Program-made: the position numbers and the translations under genes
Assembly: GCA_002412885.1 (NCBI GenBank)
Contig: DHVX01000033.1
Span: forward strand, 62,001 to 126,000
Source: Bacteroidales bacterium UBA5197
GTDB taxonomy: Bacteria; Bacteroidota; Bacteroidia; Bacteroidales; Lentimicrobiaceae
Direction: 5' to 3'
Length of the DNA stretch: 64,000 bases
Shown: piece by piece, positions 9,618 to 17,586 of the stretch
How the letters are laid out: every line of letters starts with the position of its first letter
Position numbering within the stretch: position 1 is the first letter of the stretch
Notes under the pieces: generated by a model
Databases searched by the model: none
What the model was told of the DNA's origin: nothing
Seen by the model: the letters and a program-made list of their open reading frames with translations, nothing else

Positions 9618-10234
9618 AATGTTGTCCGGTTAGGAATGAGTGGTTTTTTAGCGAAGAGTCTGATTACATGGGCTTCGCCCTGATGCAGCGGACCTTCGTC
9701 GAGATGAGAGGTAGTTTCAGAGAATTCAATAAATTCCATTTTGCTGAAGTCATTTGCAATAAAATTCTTTTCGTAGAGAAGCATTTCAGTTTTCGGGCCA
9801 CCACTGGTGTTTTTCAACTGATCTTTTGTAAATGCTTCAAGAATCAGATGTCCGCCAGGTTTCAGAAACTTCAGCAATTGCTGATGAACAGTCTGCCTGA
9901 TTTCTATCGGCATATGCACAAAGATAAGTGCAATGACGTCAAATTCCCATTCCGGCGCAACAAATGATGTCAGGTCATCAATGAGGTATGATATTTCAAC
10001 TTCACTGATTTCAGCAAGTTTCAATGCTTTTTTCCGACCCGCTTCACTTTGGTCAAACGCTGCTACATTCCATCCCTGTCTGGCAGCATAAACGGCATTT
10101 CGCCCTTCGCCCTCAGCCGGGAACAGAATTTTCCCGGGCTGAAGCCCGGCCAGTTTTTCGGCAAGCCACGTATTAGGCCCCGTTCCGTAAATATATTCTG
10201 AAGCGGAATACCGCTCGTTCCATTGCTCTTTCAT
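9614..10234 (-). CDS. class I SAM-dependent methyltransferase
   Basis: The protein has 206 residues and the Rossmann-fold methyltransferase layout. An N-terminal WNERYSASEYIYG is followed by the SAM-binding loop LFPAEGEGRNAVYAA around residues 37-51, an acidic strand end (AAFDQSEAG), and FDVIALIFVHMP plus LKPGGHLILEAF in the positions of motifs II and III. It resembles TehB-like or thiol-methyltransferase-like small enzymes, but the substrate cannot be read from sequence. The stop overlaps the start of the dipeptidase gene by 4 nt. The decarboxylase gene ends 18 nt upstream. Confidence 0.8.
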   Translation of the reverse strand: MKEQWNERYSASEYIYGTGPNTWLAEKLAGLQPGKILFPAEGEGRNAVYAARQGWNVAAFDQSEAGRKKALKLAEISEVEISYLIDDLTSFVAPEWEFDVIALIFVHMPIEIRQTVHQQLLKFLKPGGHLILEAFTKDQLKNTSGGPKTEMLLYEKNFIANDFSKMEFIEFSETTSHLDEGPLHQGEAHVIRLFAKKPLIPNRTTL

Positions 10235-10247
10235 TAAATCCTGAGTT

Positions 10248-10255
10248 CAAAGTTA
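10248..10255 (-). promoter_or_regulatory. candidate -7 box before methyltransferase-dipeptidase genes
   Basis: The minus strand reads TAACTTTG, matching TAnnTTTG, and overlaps the stop codon of the upstream decarboxylase. It would place a transcription start a few bases before the ATG at 10234. No -33 element is evident, so read-through from the upstream genes is equally possible. Confidence 0.35.
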
Positions 10256-11698
10256 AATGTTTATCCCGGTTTTAACCTGAACATGGATTTTCCCAGTCAT
10301 TTCCACGATCAGTTGCCATGCCGCTTCAATATGTTCCATTTCAACATAGGTTTGGGCCGAAACCATCCTCAAAGTAAATTTACCATTGAGTTTGGTGTGC
10401 GTCAGATAAAGTTTGCCTGAAGCGTTCAGCTCATTCAGCAATTGCTGATTAAGTTGATTTAATGATTCTTCATCATCAATACCATCCGGTTTCCAGCGGA
10501 AACAAACCAGACTGAAAGTTACCGGAGCCATCAATTCAAAATCTTCGGTTTTATTTATTTGCCCGGCAAACCATTGAGCCAGACTTATGTGTTTTCGTAA
10601 TTTTTCTTTAATGCCTTCAACTCCAAAGCTTCTGATTACAAACCATAATTTCAGCGCCCTGAATCTCCTGCCAAGCGCGATGCCCCAGTCGCGGTAATCG
10701 TTTACCTGTCCCCGGGTTTTGGTTTTAAGGTATTCGGGCAGGATTTCAAAAGTTCGTATCAGCATTTCCGGATCGCGGACAAAATAGGCAGAAGCATCAA
10801 AGTTGGTAAACATCCATTTGTGCGGATTGAAAACGTAGCTGTCGGCATATTCAAGGCCATTTGCAAAGTGATACATTTCGGGCAGAATCAGTGCAGTGCC
10901 CGAAAATGCAGCATCCACATGAAACCAGATGCCATAAGCTGCGCAGATTTTCCCGATCCTCTCAATCGGGTCAACTGCAGTAGAGCCAGTGGTGCCAATT
11001 GATGCAATCACACAAACAGGCAGATATCCTGCATTTTTATCCTTCAATATGGCTTTTTCAAGTTCTTCCGGAATCAGGGCAAAATCTTTATCTACGGCTA
11101 TTTTTACGAGGTTTTTTCTGCCGAAACCTGCAATTTTTACAGCTTTCTCTATGGAAGAATGTGTTTCAGTTGAACAATAAATCCTGAGTTTGTCAGAAGA
11201 GGTGAATCCTTCCTCATTGATACGAAATCCCGTGGCTTTTTCCCTTGCAGTGAGCAGTGCCGCTAATGTTGAAGCCGACGCAGTATCCTGAATCACTCCT
11301 GTCCAGTTGACCGGCAGACCGCACATTTCGCGCAGCCATTCCATCACCCTTTCTTCAAGCTCAGCAGCAGCAGGAGAGGTTTCCCATATCATGCCCTGTT
11401 GTCCCAACGCGGCAGTCAGCATCTCGGCCAGGACGCTTGGATAGCTTGAGTTTGCAGGGAAAAATGCATGAAACGCCGGACATTGCCAATGTGTGATACC
11501 GGGCATGATAATATGTTCAAAATCAGCCATTATGCCAGCCATGCTTTCCGGTTGTTCGGGCGGAGAGGCCGGCAATTGTGCCAGAATTTCACCGGGCATT
11601 ACCTGCGATTTCACCGGATATTCTGAAATATTTTCATAATAATCGGCAATCCGATCGGCCATACGGTGGGCTTCAGCCCTGAACTCAGTGATATTCAT
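10253..11698 (-). CDS. aromatic-L-amino-acid decarboxylase-like PLP enzyme (group II)
   Basis: The 481-residue protein has the layout of plant/animal-type aromatic amino acid decarboxylases. It shows ITHWQCPAFHAFFPAN near 68-83, PLP-binding HVDAAFSG at 260-267 and the Schiff-base lysine Lys294 in NPHKW. The family decarboxylates tyrosine, tryptophan, phenylalanine or DOPA to the amine; the exact substrate is not readable. It follows a second, divergent group II decarboxylase by 26 nt on the same strand, so the pair is probably one transcript. The methyltransferase gene begins 18 nt after its stop; amine methylation is a speculative link. Confidence 0.85.
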   Translation of the reverse strand: MNITEFRAEAHRMADRIADYYENISEYPVKSQVMPGEILAQLPASPPEQPESMAGIMADFEHIIMPGITHWQCPAFHAFFPANSSYPSVLAEMLTAALGQQGMIWETSPAAAELEERVMEWLREMCGLPVNWTGVIQDTASASTLAALLTAREKATGFRINEEGFTSSDKLRIYCSTETHSSIEKAVKIAGFGRKNLVKIAVDKDFALIPEELEKAILKDKNAGYLPVCVIASIGTTGSTAVDPIERIGKICAAYGIWFHVDAAFSGTALILPEMYHFANGLEYADSYVFNPHKWMFTNFDASAYFVRDPEMLIRTFEILPEYLKTKTRGQVNDYRDWGIALGRRFRALKLWFVIRSFGVEGIKEKLRKHISLAQWFAGQINKTEDFELMAPVTFSLVCFRWKPDGIDDEESLNQLNQQLLNELNASGKLYLTHTKLNGKFTLRMVSAQTYVEMEHIEAAWQLIVEMTGKIHVQVKTGINI

Positions 11699-11724
11699 TG
11701 CGTGGTTTTTTTTGTTCGCTAAGT

Positions 11725-13152
11725 TTAAGCAAAATCTTCTCTGATGGCGGTAATCAATGCATTTAACTCTGTCATTGTTGTAAACGGGTTCATGAGCGAT
11801 ACCCTGAGATACACTTTCCCGTTTACCATGGTTTGTACGATGTAGAACCGGGCATCTTTAAGACTTTTATTGCGGATGGCAGCGTTCAGCACATTGAGGT
11901 CACCATTATGGTTTTCCGGACAATACCTGAAACATACAATATTTCCGTCGGGTTTCACGGCAAGTTCAAAATCAGGTTGTGCATCGATCAATTCAGCAAA
12001 GCTTTGTCCCAGATCATAGGCATTGATGATGTAATCCCTGAAAAGGTCGTCGCCATATAGCTTAATCATCGCATAAACTTTTACGCCCAGCATTTTTTTT
12101 GTGCATTCAAGTGCTCGGGCAGCGCTGTCGTACCATGGTTTTTGCTTGCCATCGCCCAAAAGGTATTCTGCTTTCTGGGCAAAAGTAGCATAGGAGTGTT
12201 TTCCGTTTCTGAACAGTACAGCTGTGGTAAGGGCCGGAGCCAGCATCATTTTATGAAAATCAATCACCACAGAATCAGCTCGATCCATGCCTCTGGTGAG
12301 ATGGGCGTATTTTGCAGTCATTGCTGCAGCACCGCCATGTGCGCCATCAACATGAAACCAAAGTCCGTGTTTTTGTGCGAAGTCGGCCATTTTATCAAGC
12401 GGATCATACGTTCCGGTTGAAGTGGAGCAGGCATTTCCTACAATCGCAATCACTTGTAAACCATTGGCAGTCGCATTTAAAAGTGTTTCTTCAAGTTTGG
12501 ATGCATCGAGTTGCATGTTTTCATTTACCGGAACTTTTACCACGCCTTTTTCGCCCCAACCCATTATCCGGGCAGCACGGGAAACGCTGTAATGTGCTTC
12601 CTCTGAGACCATGAGTGCAAACGGATGATCACCATTATTGCCTTCGTCCCACACATTGAATCCGCACATGGCTTGCCTGGCAGCAAGCAATCCGGTAAGG
12701 TTTCCGGCTGAGCCTCCCGATGTTAGTATTCCTTCTGCTTCATCAGGAAAACCAATATGTTCGGACAGCCATCGTAAAACTACTTTTTCAATGGCTGTAG
12801 ATGCCGGCCCCATTTCATAAATGGCCATTCCGTTGTTCAGTAATGCTTCCAGCAGCTCTGTCAGGGCCGAAAGCGGAGCAGGAGGCACCACCTGATGTCC
12901 CATATAATTGGGGTGGTGAATATGATTGGATTGCAAAATCAGCGTCTGATAAAATTGCTGAAGGTTAAAGTCTCCCTGTTTCAGGTCATTTTCCCAGAAG
13001 GCCAGCATTTCATCTGGTGTTGAAGGTGGCAAAACAGGCATTGTTGCACCCGCGCGGCAATCCTGAAGGTAATTCGTGAGCAGATCAACAAGTTGGTAGC
13101 CTTCTTTTCGGAAGGTTTCCGGATCAAAAGCCTGAGAAAGCAAAGTATTCAT
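11725..13152 (-). CDS. group II pyridoxal-dependent decarboxylase (second paralogue)
   Basis: This 475-residue PLP enzyme has HPNYMGHQVVPPAPLSAL near 80-97, a GGSAGNLTGLLAAR cofactor-phosphate region near 146-159, HVDGAHGG at 267-274 and the Schiff-base Lys301 in DFHKMM. The DFHKMM context differs from the NPHKW of its neighbour and is closer to diaminobutyrate or glutamate-like decarboxylases of the group II family. Substrate is uncertain: 2,4-diaminobutyrate, aromatic or acidic amino acids are all possible. It is the first gene of the leftward run; a weak -7-like TACTTTTA lies about 20 nt upstream on the minus strand. Confidence 0.85.
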   Translation of the reverse strand: MNTLLSQAFDPETFRKEGYQLVDLLTNYLQDCRAGATMPVLPPSTPDEMLAFWENDLKQGDFNLQQFYQTLILQSNHIHHPNYMGHQVVPPAPLSALTELLEALLNNGMAIYEMGPASTAIEKVVLRWLSEHIGFPDEAEGILTSGGSAGNLTGLLAARQAMCGFNVWDEGNNGDHPFALMVSEEAHYSVSRAARIMGWGEKGVVKVPVNENMQLDASKLEETLLNATANGLQVIAIVGNACSTSTGTYDPLDKMADFAQKHGLWFHVDGAHGGAAAMTAKYAHLTRGMDRADSVVIDFHKMMLAPALTTAVLFRNGKHSYATFAQKAEYLLGDGKQKPWYDSAARALECTKKMLGVKVYAMIKLYGDDLFRDYIINAYDLGQSFAELIDAQPDFELAVKPDGNIVCFRYCPENHNGDLNVLNAAIRNKSLKDARFYIVQTMVNGKVYLRVSLMNPFTTMTELNALITAIREDFA

Positions 13153-13254
13153 GGAGAAAAGGTTTAGAGGGTAAAAGTAGGAATTTTGATATTTTCAGAA
13201 AGCCTCACTTGTATTAAAATCTCTTTGATTTGAAAAAGTTTAATTTTCAGTGTT

Positions 13255-14499
13255 TTAAAGCTTTAATATCCAGGTGTTTTCATTGTCGGGTCGCCAACAA
13301 AAAGTTTGGAAAGAGAAATCAGGATAAGCATCCTTAAAAGCTTTGACAGCAGAATGATTGGGTTTTTGATTTCCAAATTTAGCTTCATATGCCTTTCTGT
13401 TTTGATTTTCCTTAATTACAAAATCAACTTCGTTGCCGGATGCCGTTCTCCAGAACATTACTTCTTCGTGTCCGAAAATGGTTGACAATCGCTTTAGCAG
13501 ATAGTTTTCGAGCAATGCCCCTCTGTCATCACGGTCAGTAAGCGGGCTGAAGTTATTTAGCAGGGTATTTCGTAATCCGGTATCACCGAAATAAGCCTTC
13601 GGCATCTTGACCAGTTCCTTTCTTAAATTACTGAAAAATGGCCTGATTAGCATTATGTGAAAGCATTTCTGCATAACATGAAGATAAGTTTCGACGGTTC
13701 GGACATCAATACGTAAAGTGGAAGATAATTCGCTTCTATTTACAAGGTTACCTGTTTGGGAGGCCAGTAATTTCATCATCCTGAAAAATGCTTCTTCATT
13801 TCCGAGGCCTGCTTCCAGTATGTCCTTTTTTATAAATGAATTTCGCAATTCGTTCAAGCGGGCTTTCTTGTCATTAAAATCCGGGTCAAGAACTACAGCA
13901 GGGTAGCCACCATAAATTATGTACTCTTCCAGAAGTATATTTAAAGGTTCTGCAAACGGAGACAAATACTCATCGGTTTGGCGAATTTTAACCAATTCAT
14001 CTATAAGTGATTGCTGGTTCTTAAAAAGCAGAAACTCCTCAAAATTCAGTGTCCCGAGCATAAAAATTCGCTTTCTGCCTGCCAGGGAGTCTTTAAATCG
14101 GGTATCCAGATAAAAAGCACTGCTGCCTGTAACTATAAGTTTCAGATTTTCAGCGTAAGTATCATATAAGTATTTCAGGAACCCGGATGGAGATGTCAGG
14201 TATTGAATTTCATCAATCAATAAAAAAATCTTTTTGCTGATTCCATTAGTCAATGGATTTTCAGGTCTTGGGGAGAATTTGAAAATCTGTTCCGGATGCT
14301 CGTTTGCAGCTGCTAAAATGCCGGGGTCCTCCATCGAAAAGTAAGAAACAGTTTTCCCATGTTCTCTTAAGTCGCTATAAATCTTTTTTAGCAGCGTAGT
14401 TTTGCCAGCCTGACGAGCGCCTGTTATTACAGTAAACTCTTTCTTCTCAATATGCAGCTTAATCTGGCTGTAAAGTTCTCTTTCGTAAAACATATCCAT
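13255..14499 (-). CDS. AAA ATPase with DUF4143 C-terminal domain
   Basis: The 414-residue protein has an AAA_14 ATPase domain with Walker A GARQAGKTT at 27-35 and Walker B IFLLIDEIQ at 91-99, then a sensor-like LIVTGSSA. The DUF4143 domain in the C-terminal half includes the conserved GNEVDFVIKE, a nuclease-like pattern. Proteins of this kind are widespread, often solitary and strain-variable; their role is not established, though links to mobile DNA or toxin-like modules have been proposed. It is isolated here, with its own -7 box upstream and a repeat-filled intergenic region beyond. Confidence 0.85.
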   Translation of the reverse strand: MDMFYERELYSQIKLHIEKKEFTVITGARQAGKTTLLKKIYSDLREHGKTVSYFSMEDPGILAAANEHPEQIFKFSPRPENPLTNGISKKIFLLIDEIQYLTSPSGFLKYLYDTYAENLKLIVTGSSAFYLDTRFKDSLAGRKRIFMLGTLNFEEFLLFKNQQSLIDELVKIRQTDEYLSPFAEPLNILLEEYIIYGGYPAVVLDPDFNDKKARLNELRNSFIKKDILEAGLGNEEAFFRMMKLLASQTGNLVNRSELSSTLRIDVRTVETYLHVMQKCFHIMLIRPFFSNLRKELVKMPKAYFGDTGLRNTLLNNFSPLTDRDDRGALLENYLLKRLSTIFGHEEVMFWRTASGNEVDFVIKENQNRKAYEAKFGNQKPNHSAVKAFKDAYPDFSFQTFCWRPDNENTWILKL

Positions 14500-14514
14500 G
14501 CGATTTTAACTCAC

Positions 14515-14522
14515 CAAAGATA
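14515..14522 (-). promoter_or_regulatory. candidate -7 box for the DUF4143 ATPase
   Basis: The minus strand reads TATCTTTG, matching TAnnTTTG, 15 bases before the ATG at 14499. No TTTG -33 box is seen at 19-21 bases. Confidence 0.45.
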
Positions 14523-14643
14523 ATCATAAATCGGATAATTCCTGCAGTGTGATGTATAAAATATCCGATATTTCATACATAGGTATGTATAAATTATCTG
14601 AAATTAGATAAAATATCAATGTCGTTTAGTTAAGGAATACTGT

Positions 14644-15009
14644 CTTCGACTCCGCCGCGCAGACTGACAGTCATCCTGAAATTAAACTCAAAAAGAATTG
14701 AGCATAATGTGAGATAACAGCAGATCAAGCGTTTAAACACTTTCCCGCACGTGCGGGACTCAGTGTGACATTCGTGTTTGGGGAGCATTGCCCGGCTAAG
14801 CGGCATTTGCAATGCCGCTTTGAACATCATTGAATTTGTAATTCAATATATATGCCCGACTGATTCATTCCTTAAATCGCCTATTTGGATAATTGCAAAT
14901 TATCCAGTGTTCAGAGCGGCATTGCAAATGCCGCTCAGCCTTCATTGGTTTCTCCCTTTCGGGAGTCGAAGGATAAAACGACAATCTGTCATTGGTAGCG
15001 GAGTCGAAG
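14644..15009. repeat. 366-bp inverted-repeat element, MITE- or REP-like
   Basis: The 662-bp gap before the urocanase gene has no convincing ORF but is dense in symmetry. Its outer arms are a perfect 12-bp inverted repeat: CTTCGACTCCGC at 14644-14655 and GCGGAGTCGAAG at 14998-15009. Inside are the palindrome CCCGCACGTGCGGG at 14744-14757 and two hairpin-forming units at 14800-14818 and 14915-14935, built on GCGGCATT/AATGCCGC and reverse complements of each other. This looks like a non-autonomous or decayed mobile repeat of the REP type mobilized by IS200-like transposases; no transposase is present. Confidence 0.55.
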
Positions 15010-15115
15010 GATATTTGATTCACTTTTCTGCAAATTCGAAACCTTAAATAAATGACATTGGATGAATTATCCTGACAAGTCCTTTTATGACTCGCTGAAA
15101 TCCAAAATCCTTTCC

Positions 15116-15123
15116 TAACTTTG
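15116..15123 (+). promoter_or_regulatory. candidate -7 box for urocanate hydratase
   Basis: TAACTTTG matches TAnnTTTG and lies 38 bases before the ATG at 15162, a normal leader length. No clear -33 TTTG is seen. Confidence 0.45.
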
Positions 15124-15161
15124 CCGATAATTATTGTCAATCACTTGTAAATCAAAATATA

Positions 15162-17168
15162 ATGCATCTCTCTGAATTTCAGCAAGCAATCATTACCGGC
15201 ATTCCTGAAACACTGCCATCAGCCAAATCCATTGATCCATCCGTCAGCCACGCTCCTGTGCGCAAAGACATCCTGAATCCCGAAGAAAAAAAGCTGGCCC
15301 TTCGAAATGCACTGCGCTATTTTGCACCGGAACATCATGCGGCTCTGGCTCCTGAGTTTGCCGAAGAGCTTAAGAAATTCGGACGTATATATATGTACAG
15401 GTTCCGCCCTGATTACAAAATGTACGCCAGGCCTATCAGCGAATATCCCGCAAAATCAAAGCAAGCCGCCGGAATTATGCTGATGATCCAGAACAACCTC
15501 GATCCCGCGGTAGCCCAACATCCGCACGAGCTGATAACTTATGGCGGAAATGGCGCTGTTTTTCAGAACTGGGCGCAATACCTGATTACCATGAAGTACC
15601 TTTCGGAGATGACCAATGAACAAACCCTTGTTATGTATTCGGGACATCCCATGGGCTTATATCCTTCGCATAAAGATGCGCCACGTGTTGTGGTAACCAA
15701 CGGAATGGTGATTCCAAATTATTCAAAACCCGATGACTGGGAAAAATTCAATGCGCTGGGGGTTTCACAATACGGGCAAATGACGGCCGGTTCATATATG
15801 TACATCGGCCCGCAGGGCATTGTGCACGGAACTACCATTACAGTTTTGAATGCCGGTCGTAAGATTGATAAAAACGGAGCAGGCATTGCCGGAAGGTTGT
15901 TTGTTACCTCAGGTTTGGGCGGAATGAGTGGAGCTCAACCCAAAGCCGGAAATATTGCCGGAGTGGTTACCATTTGTGCGGAAGTTAATCCACATGCTGC
16001 GCTCAAACGCCACAGTCAGGGTTGGGTGGATGAGATTTCTGACAATGCAGACACTGCCATAGATCTGGCTTTAAAATACCAGTCCGAGAAAAAAGCCCGC
16101 TCCATTGCATTTATCGGCAATATTGTGGATTTGTGGGAACGATTGGTTGAGCGGAATATTCATGTTGATATGGGCTCTGATCAGACATCGTTGCACAACC
16201 CATGGGCCGGCGGATATTATCCGGTCGGTCTGAGCTATGAGCAATCCAATGATATGATGGCGCATCAGCCTGAAGAGTTCCGCAGAAAAGTTCAGGAAAC
16301 CCTTCGCCGGCATGTGGCTGCTATAAACACCCTGAGTGCGCGTGGAATGTATTTCTTCGATTACGGCAATGCATTTTTGCTGGAATCGGGTAGGGCAGGA
16401 GCCGATATTTTCATCGATGGTGGAAAGTTTCGCTACCCGTCTTATGTTCAGGATATTATGGGACCTATGTGCTTCGATTACGGCTTCGGACCTTTCCGTT
16501 GGGTATGTGCTTCCGGCAAACCTGAAGATCTGGATACCACCGATCGAATTGCAATGGAAGTGCTTGAAGAAATTTCAGCAACAGCGCCCGTGGAAATCAG
16601 TCAGCAAATGAAGGACAATATCCACTGGATCAAAGGCGCAAAAGAAAACCGGCTTGTGGTAGGTTCGCAGGCACGCATACTTTATGCCGACTGCGAAGGC
16701 CGCACAAAAATTGCTGCAGCATTCAACAAAGCCATTGCCGAAGGCACAATCAGTGCACCGGTGGTGCTTGGCCGCGATCATCATGATGTTTCAGGAACAG
16801 ATTCTCCTTTCCGTGAAACCTCAAACATTTATGACGGCAGCAGTTTCACCGCCGATATGGCTATTCAGAATGTAATCGGCGATTCATTCCGCGGTGCCAC
16901 CTGGGTTTCCATACACAACGGAGGTGGTGTTGGCTGGGGAGAAGTGATCAACGGAGGTTTCGGCATGTTGCTTGATGGGAGTGCCGATAGCGATCGCCGC
17001 CTGCGCTCTATGCTGCACTGGGATGTGAACAATGGCATCTCACGTCGTTCATGGGCCCGTAATGATGAAGCAATTTTCGCAATAAAACGAGCTATGGATG
17101 CTGAACCACTGCTGAAAGTTACACTCCCGAATTTTGCAGATGATAATCTGATAAACGGACTGTTTTAA
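15162..17168 (+). CDS. hutU: urocanate hydratase
   Basis: The 668-residue protein is urocanase, the second enzyme of histidine breakdown, which adds water to urocanate to give imidazolone propionate using tightly bound NAD as electrophile. Visible signatures are YGGNGAVFQNWAQYL starting at 127, the NAD-site GLGGMSGAQPKAGN starting at 251, and HNGGGVGWGEVINGG near the C-terminus. It is longer than the roughly 555-residue enzymes of proteobacteria and bacilli, as in the long class found in Bacteroidota. No hutH, hutI or formiminotransferase gene lies nearby, so the pathway genes must be elsewhere or incomplete. It has its own promoter box and terminator. Confidence 0.95.
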   Translation: MHLSEFQQAIITGIPETLPSAKSIDPSVSHAPVRKDILNPEEKKLALRNALRYFAPEHHAALAPEFAEELKKFGRIYMYRFRPDYKMYARPISEYPAKSKQAAGIMLMIQNNLDPAVAQHPHELITYGGNGAVFQNWAQYLITMKYLSEMTNEQTLVMYSGHPMGLYPSHKDAPRVVVTNGMVIPNYSKPDDWEKFNALGVSQYGQMTAGSYMYIGPQGIVHGTTITVLNAGRKIDKNGAGIAGRLFVTSGLGGMSGAQPKAGNIAGVVTICAEVNPHAALKRHSQGWVDEISDNADTAIDLALKYQSEKKARSIAFIGNIVDLWERLVERNIHVDMGSDQTSLHNPWAGGYYPVGLSYEQSNDMMAHQPEEFRRKVQETLRRHVAAINTLSARGMYFFDYGNAFLLESGRAGADIFIDGGKFRYPSYVQDIMGPMCFDYGFGPFRWVCASGKPEDLDTTDRIAMEVLEEISATAPVEISQQMKDNIHWIKGAKENRLVVGSQARILYADCEGRTKIAAAFNKAIAEGTISAPVVLGRDHHDVSGTDSPFRETSNIYDGSSFTADMAIQNVIGDSFRGATWVSIHNGGGVGWGEVINGGFGMLLDGSADSDRRLRSMLHWDVNNGISRRSWARNDEAIFAIKRAMDAEPLLKVTLPNFADDNLINGLF

Positions 17169-17288
17169 ATACTTGTACTTTTTTAATTGATGAATCTCGC
17201 AAAGACGCAATGGCGCAAAGGTGCTTTGCATTAGCCTGATATTTGAAATGATATAATAATCAGATTCTTAATATTTTAACGAAGTATT

Positions 17289-17327
17289 AAAAAATGGCGG
17301 TTCCACATTGTGAAACCGCCATTTTTA
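17289..17327. terminator. rho-independent terminator after hutU
   Basis: A strong hairpin pairs AATGGCGGTT with AACCGCCATT across a short loop. It is flanked by A and T runs, so it could work in both directions, 120 bp after the urocanase stop. Confidence 0.85.
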
Positions 17328-17426
17328 TTTCTAAGTGAAACCGTCGACATAACTTTCACTCTTGAGTACCCGATCTAACTGGTCTTTCTGCAAACTAATG
17401 TGTCCCCAAAAAACGAGAGTAATCGT

Positions 17427-17446
17427 CCCCCTTTTCCAAAAGGGGG
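17427..17446. repeat. small palindromic repeat in intergenic region 17169-17586
   Basis: CCCCCTTTT and AAAAGGGGG form a near-perfect 20-bp palindrome followed by another G-rich run. The same 418-bp gap holds the hutU terminator and, near 17190-17222, a CGCAAAG-rich tract of a kind scattered in Bacteroidota genomes. No gene is seen there. Confidence 0.5.
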
Positions 17447-17586
17447 AAAAGAGGGGGATATAAAATGCGTCTTATTTGAGGAAGTTAATTTAATATTCCT
17501 CATAAGTCAGGGTTTGATTAATTGAAAAAGTCTCGTTTTATTAAAACTTAAATTATCAAGACAAGCCCTGACTTTCAATCAGTGGC

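Noticed and set aside
13255..14499. IstB-like transposition ATPase
   Set aside because: The DUF4143 C-terminal domain and lack of a partner transposase argue against it.
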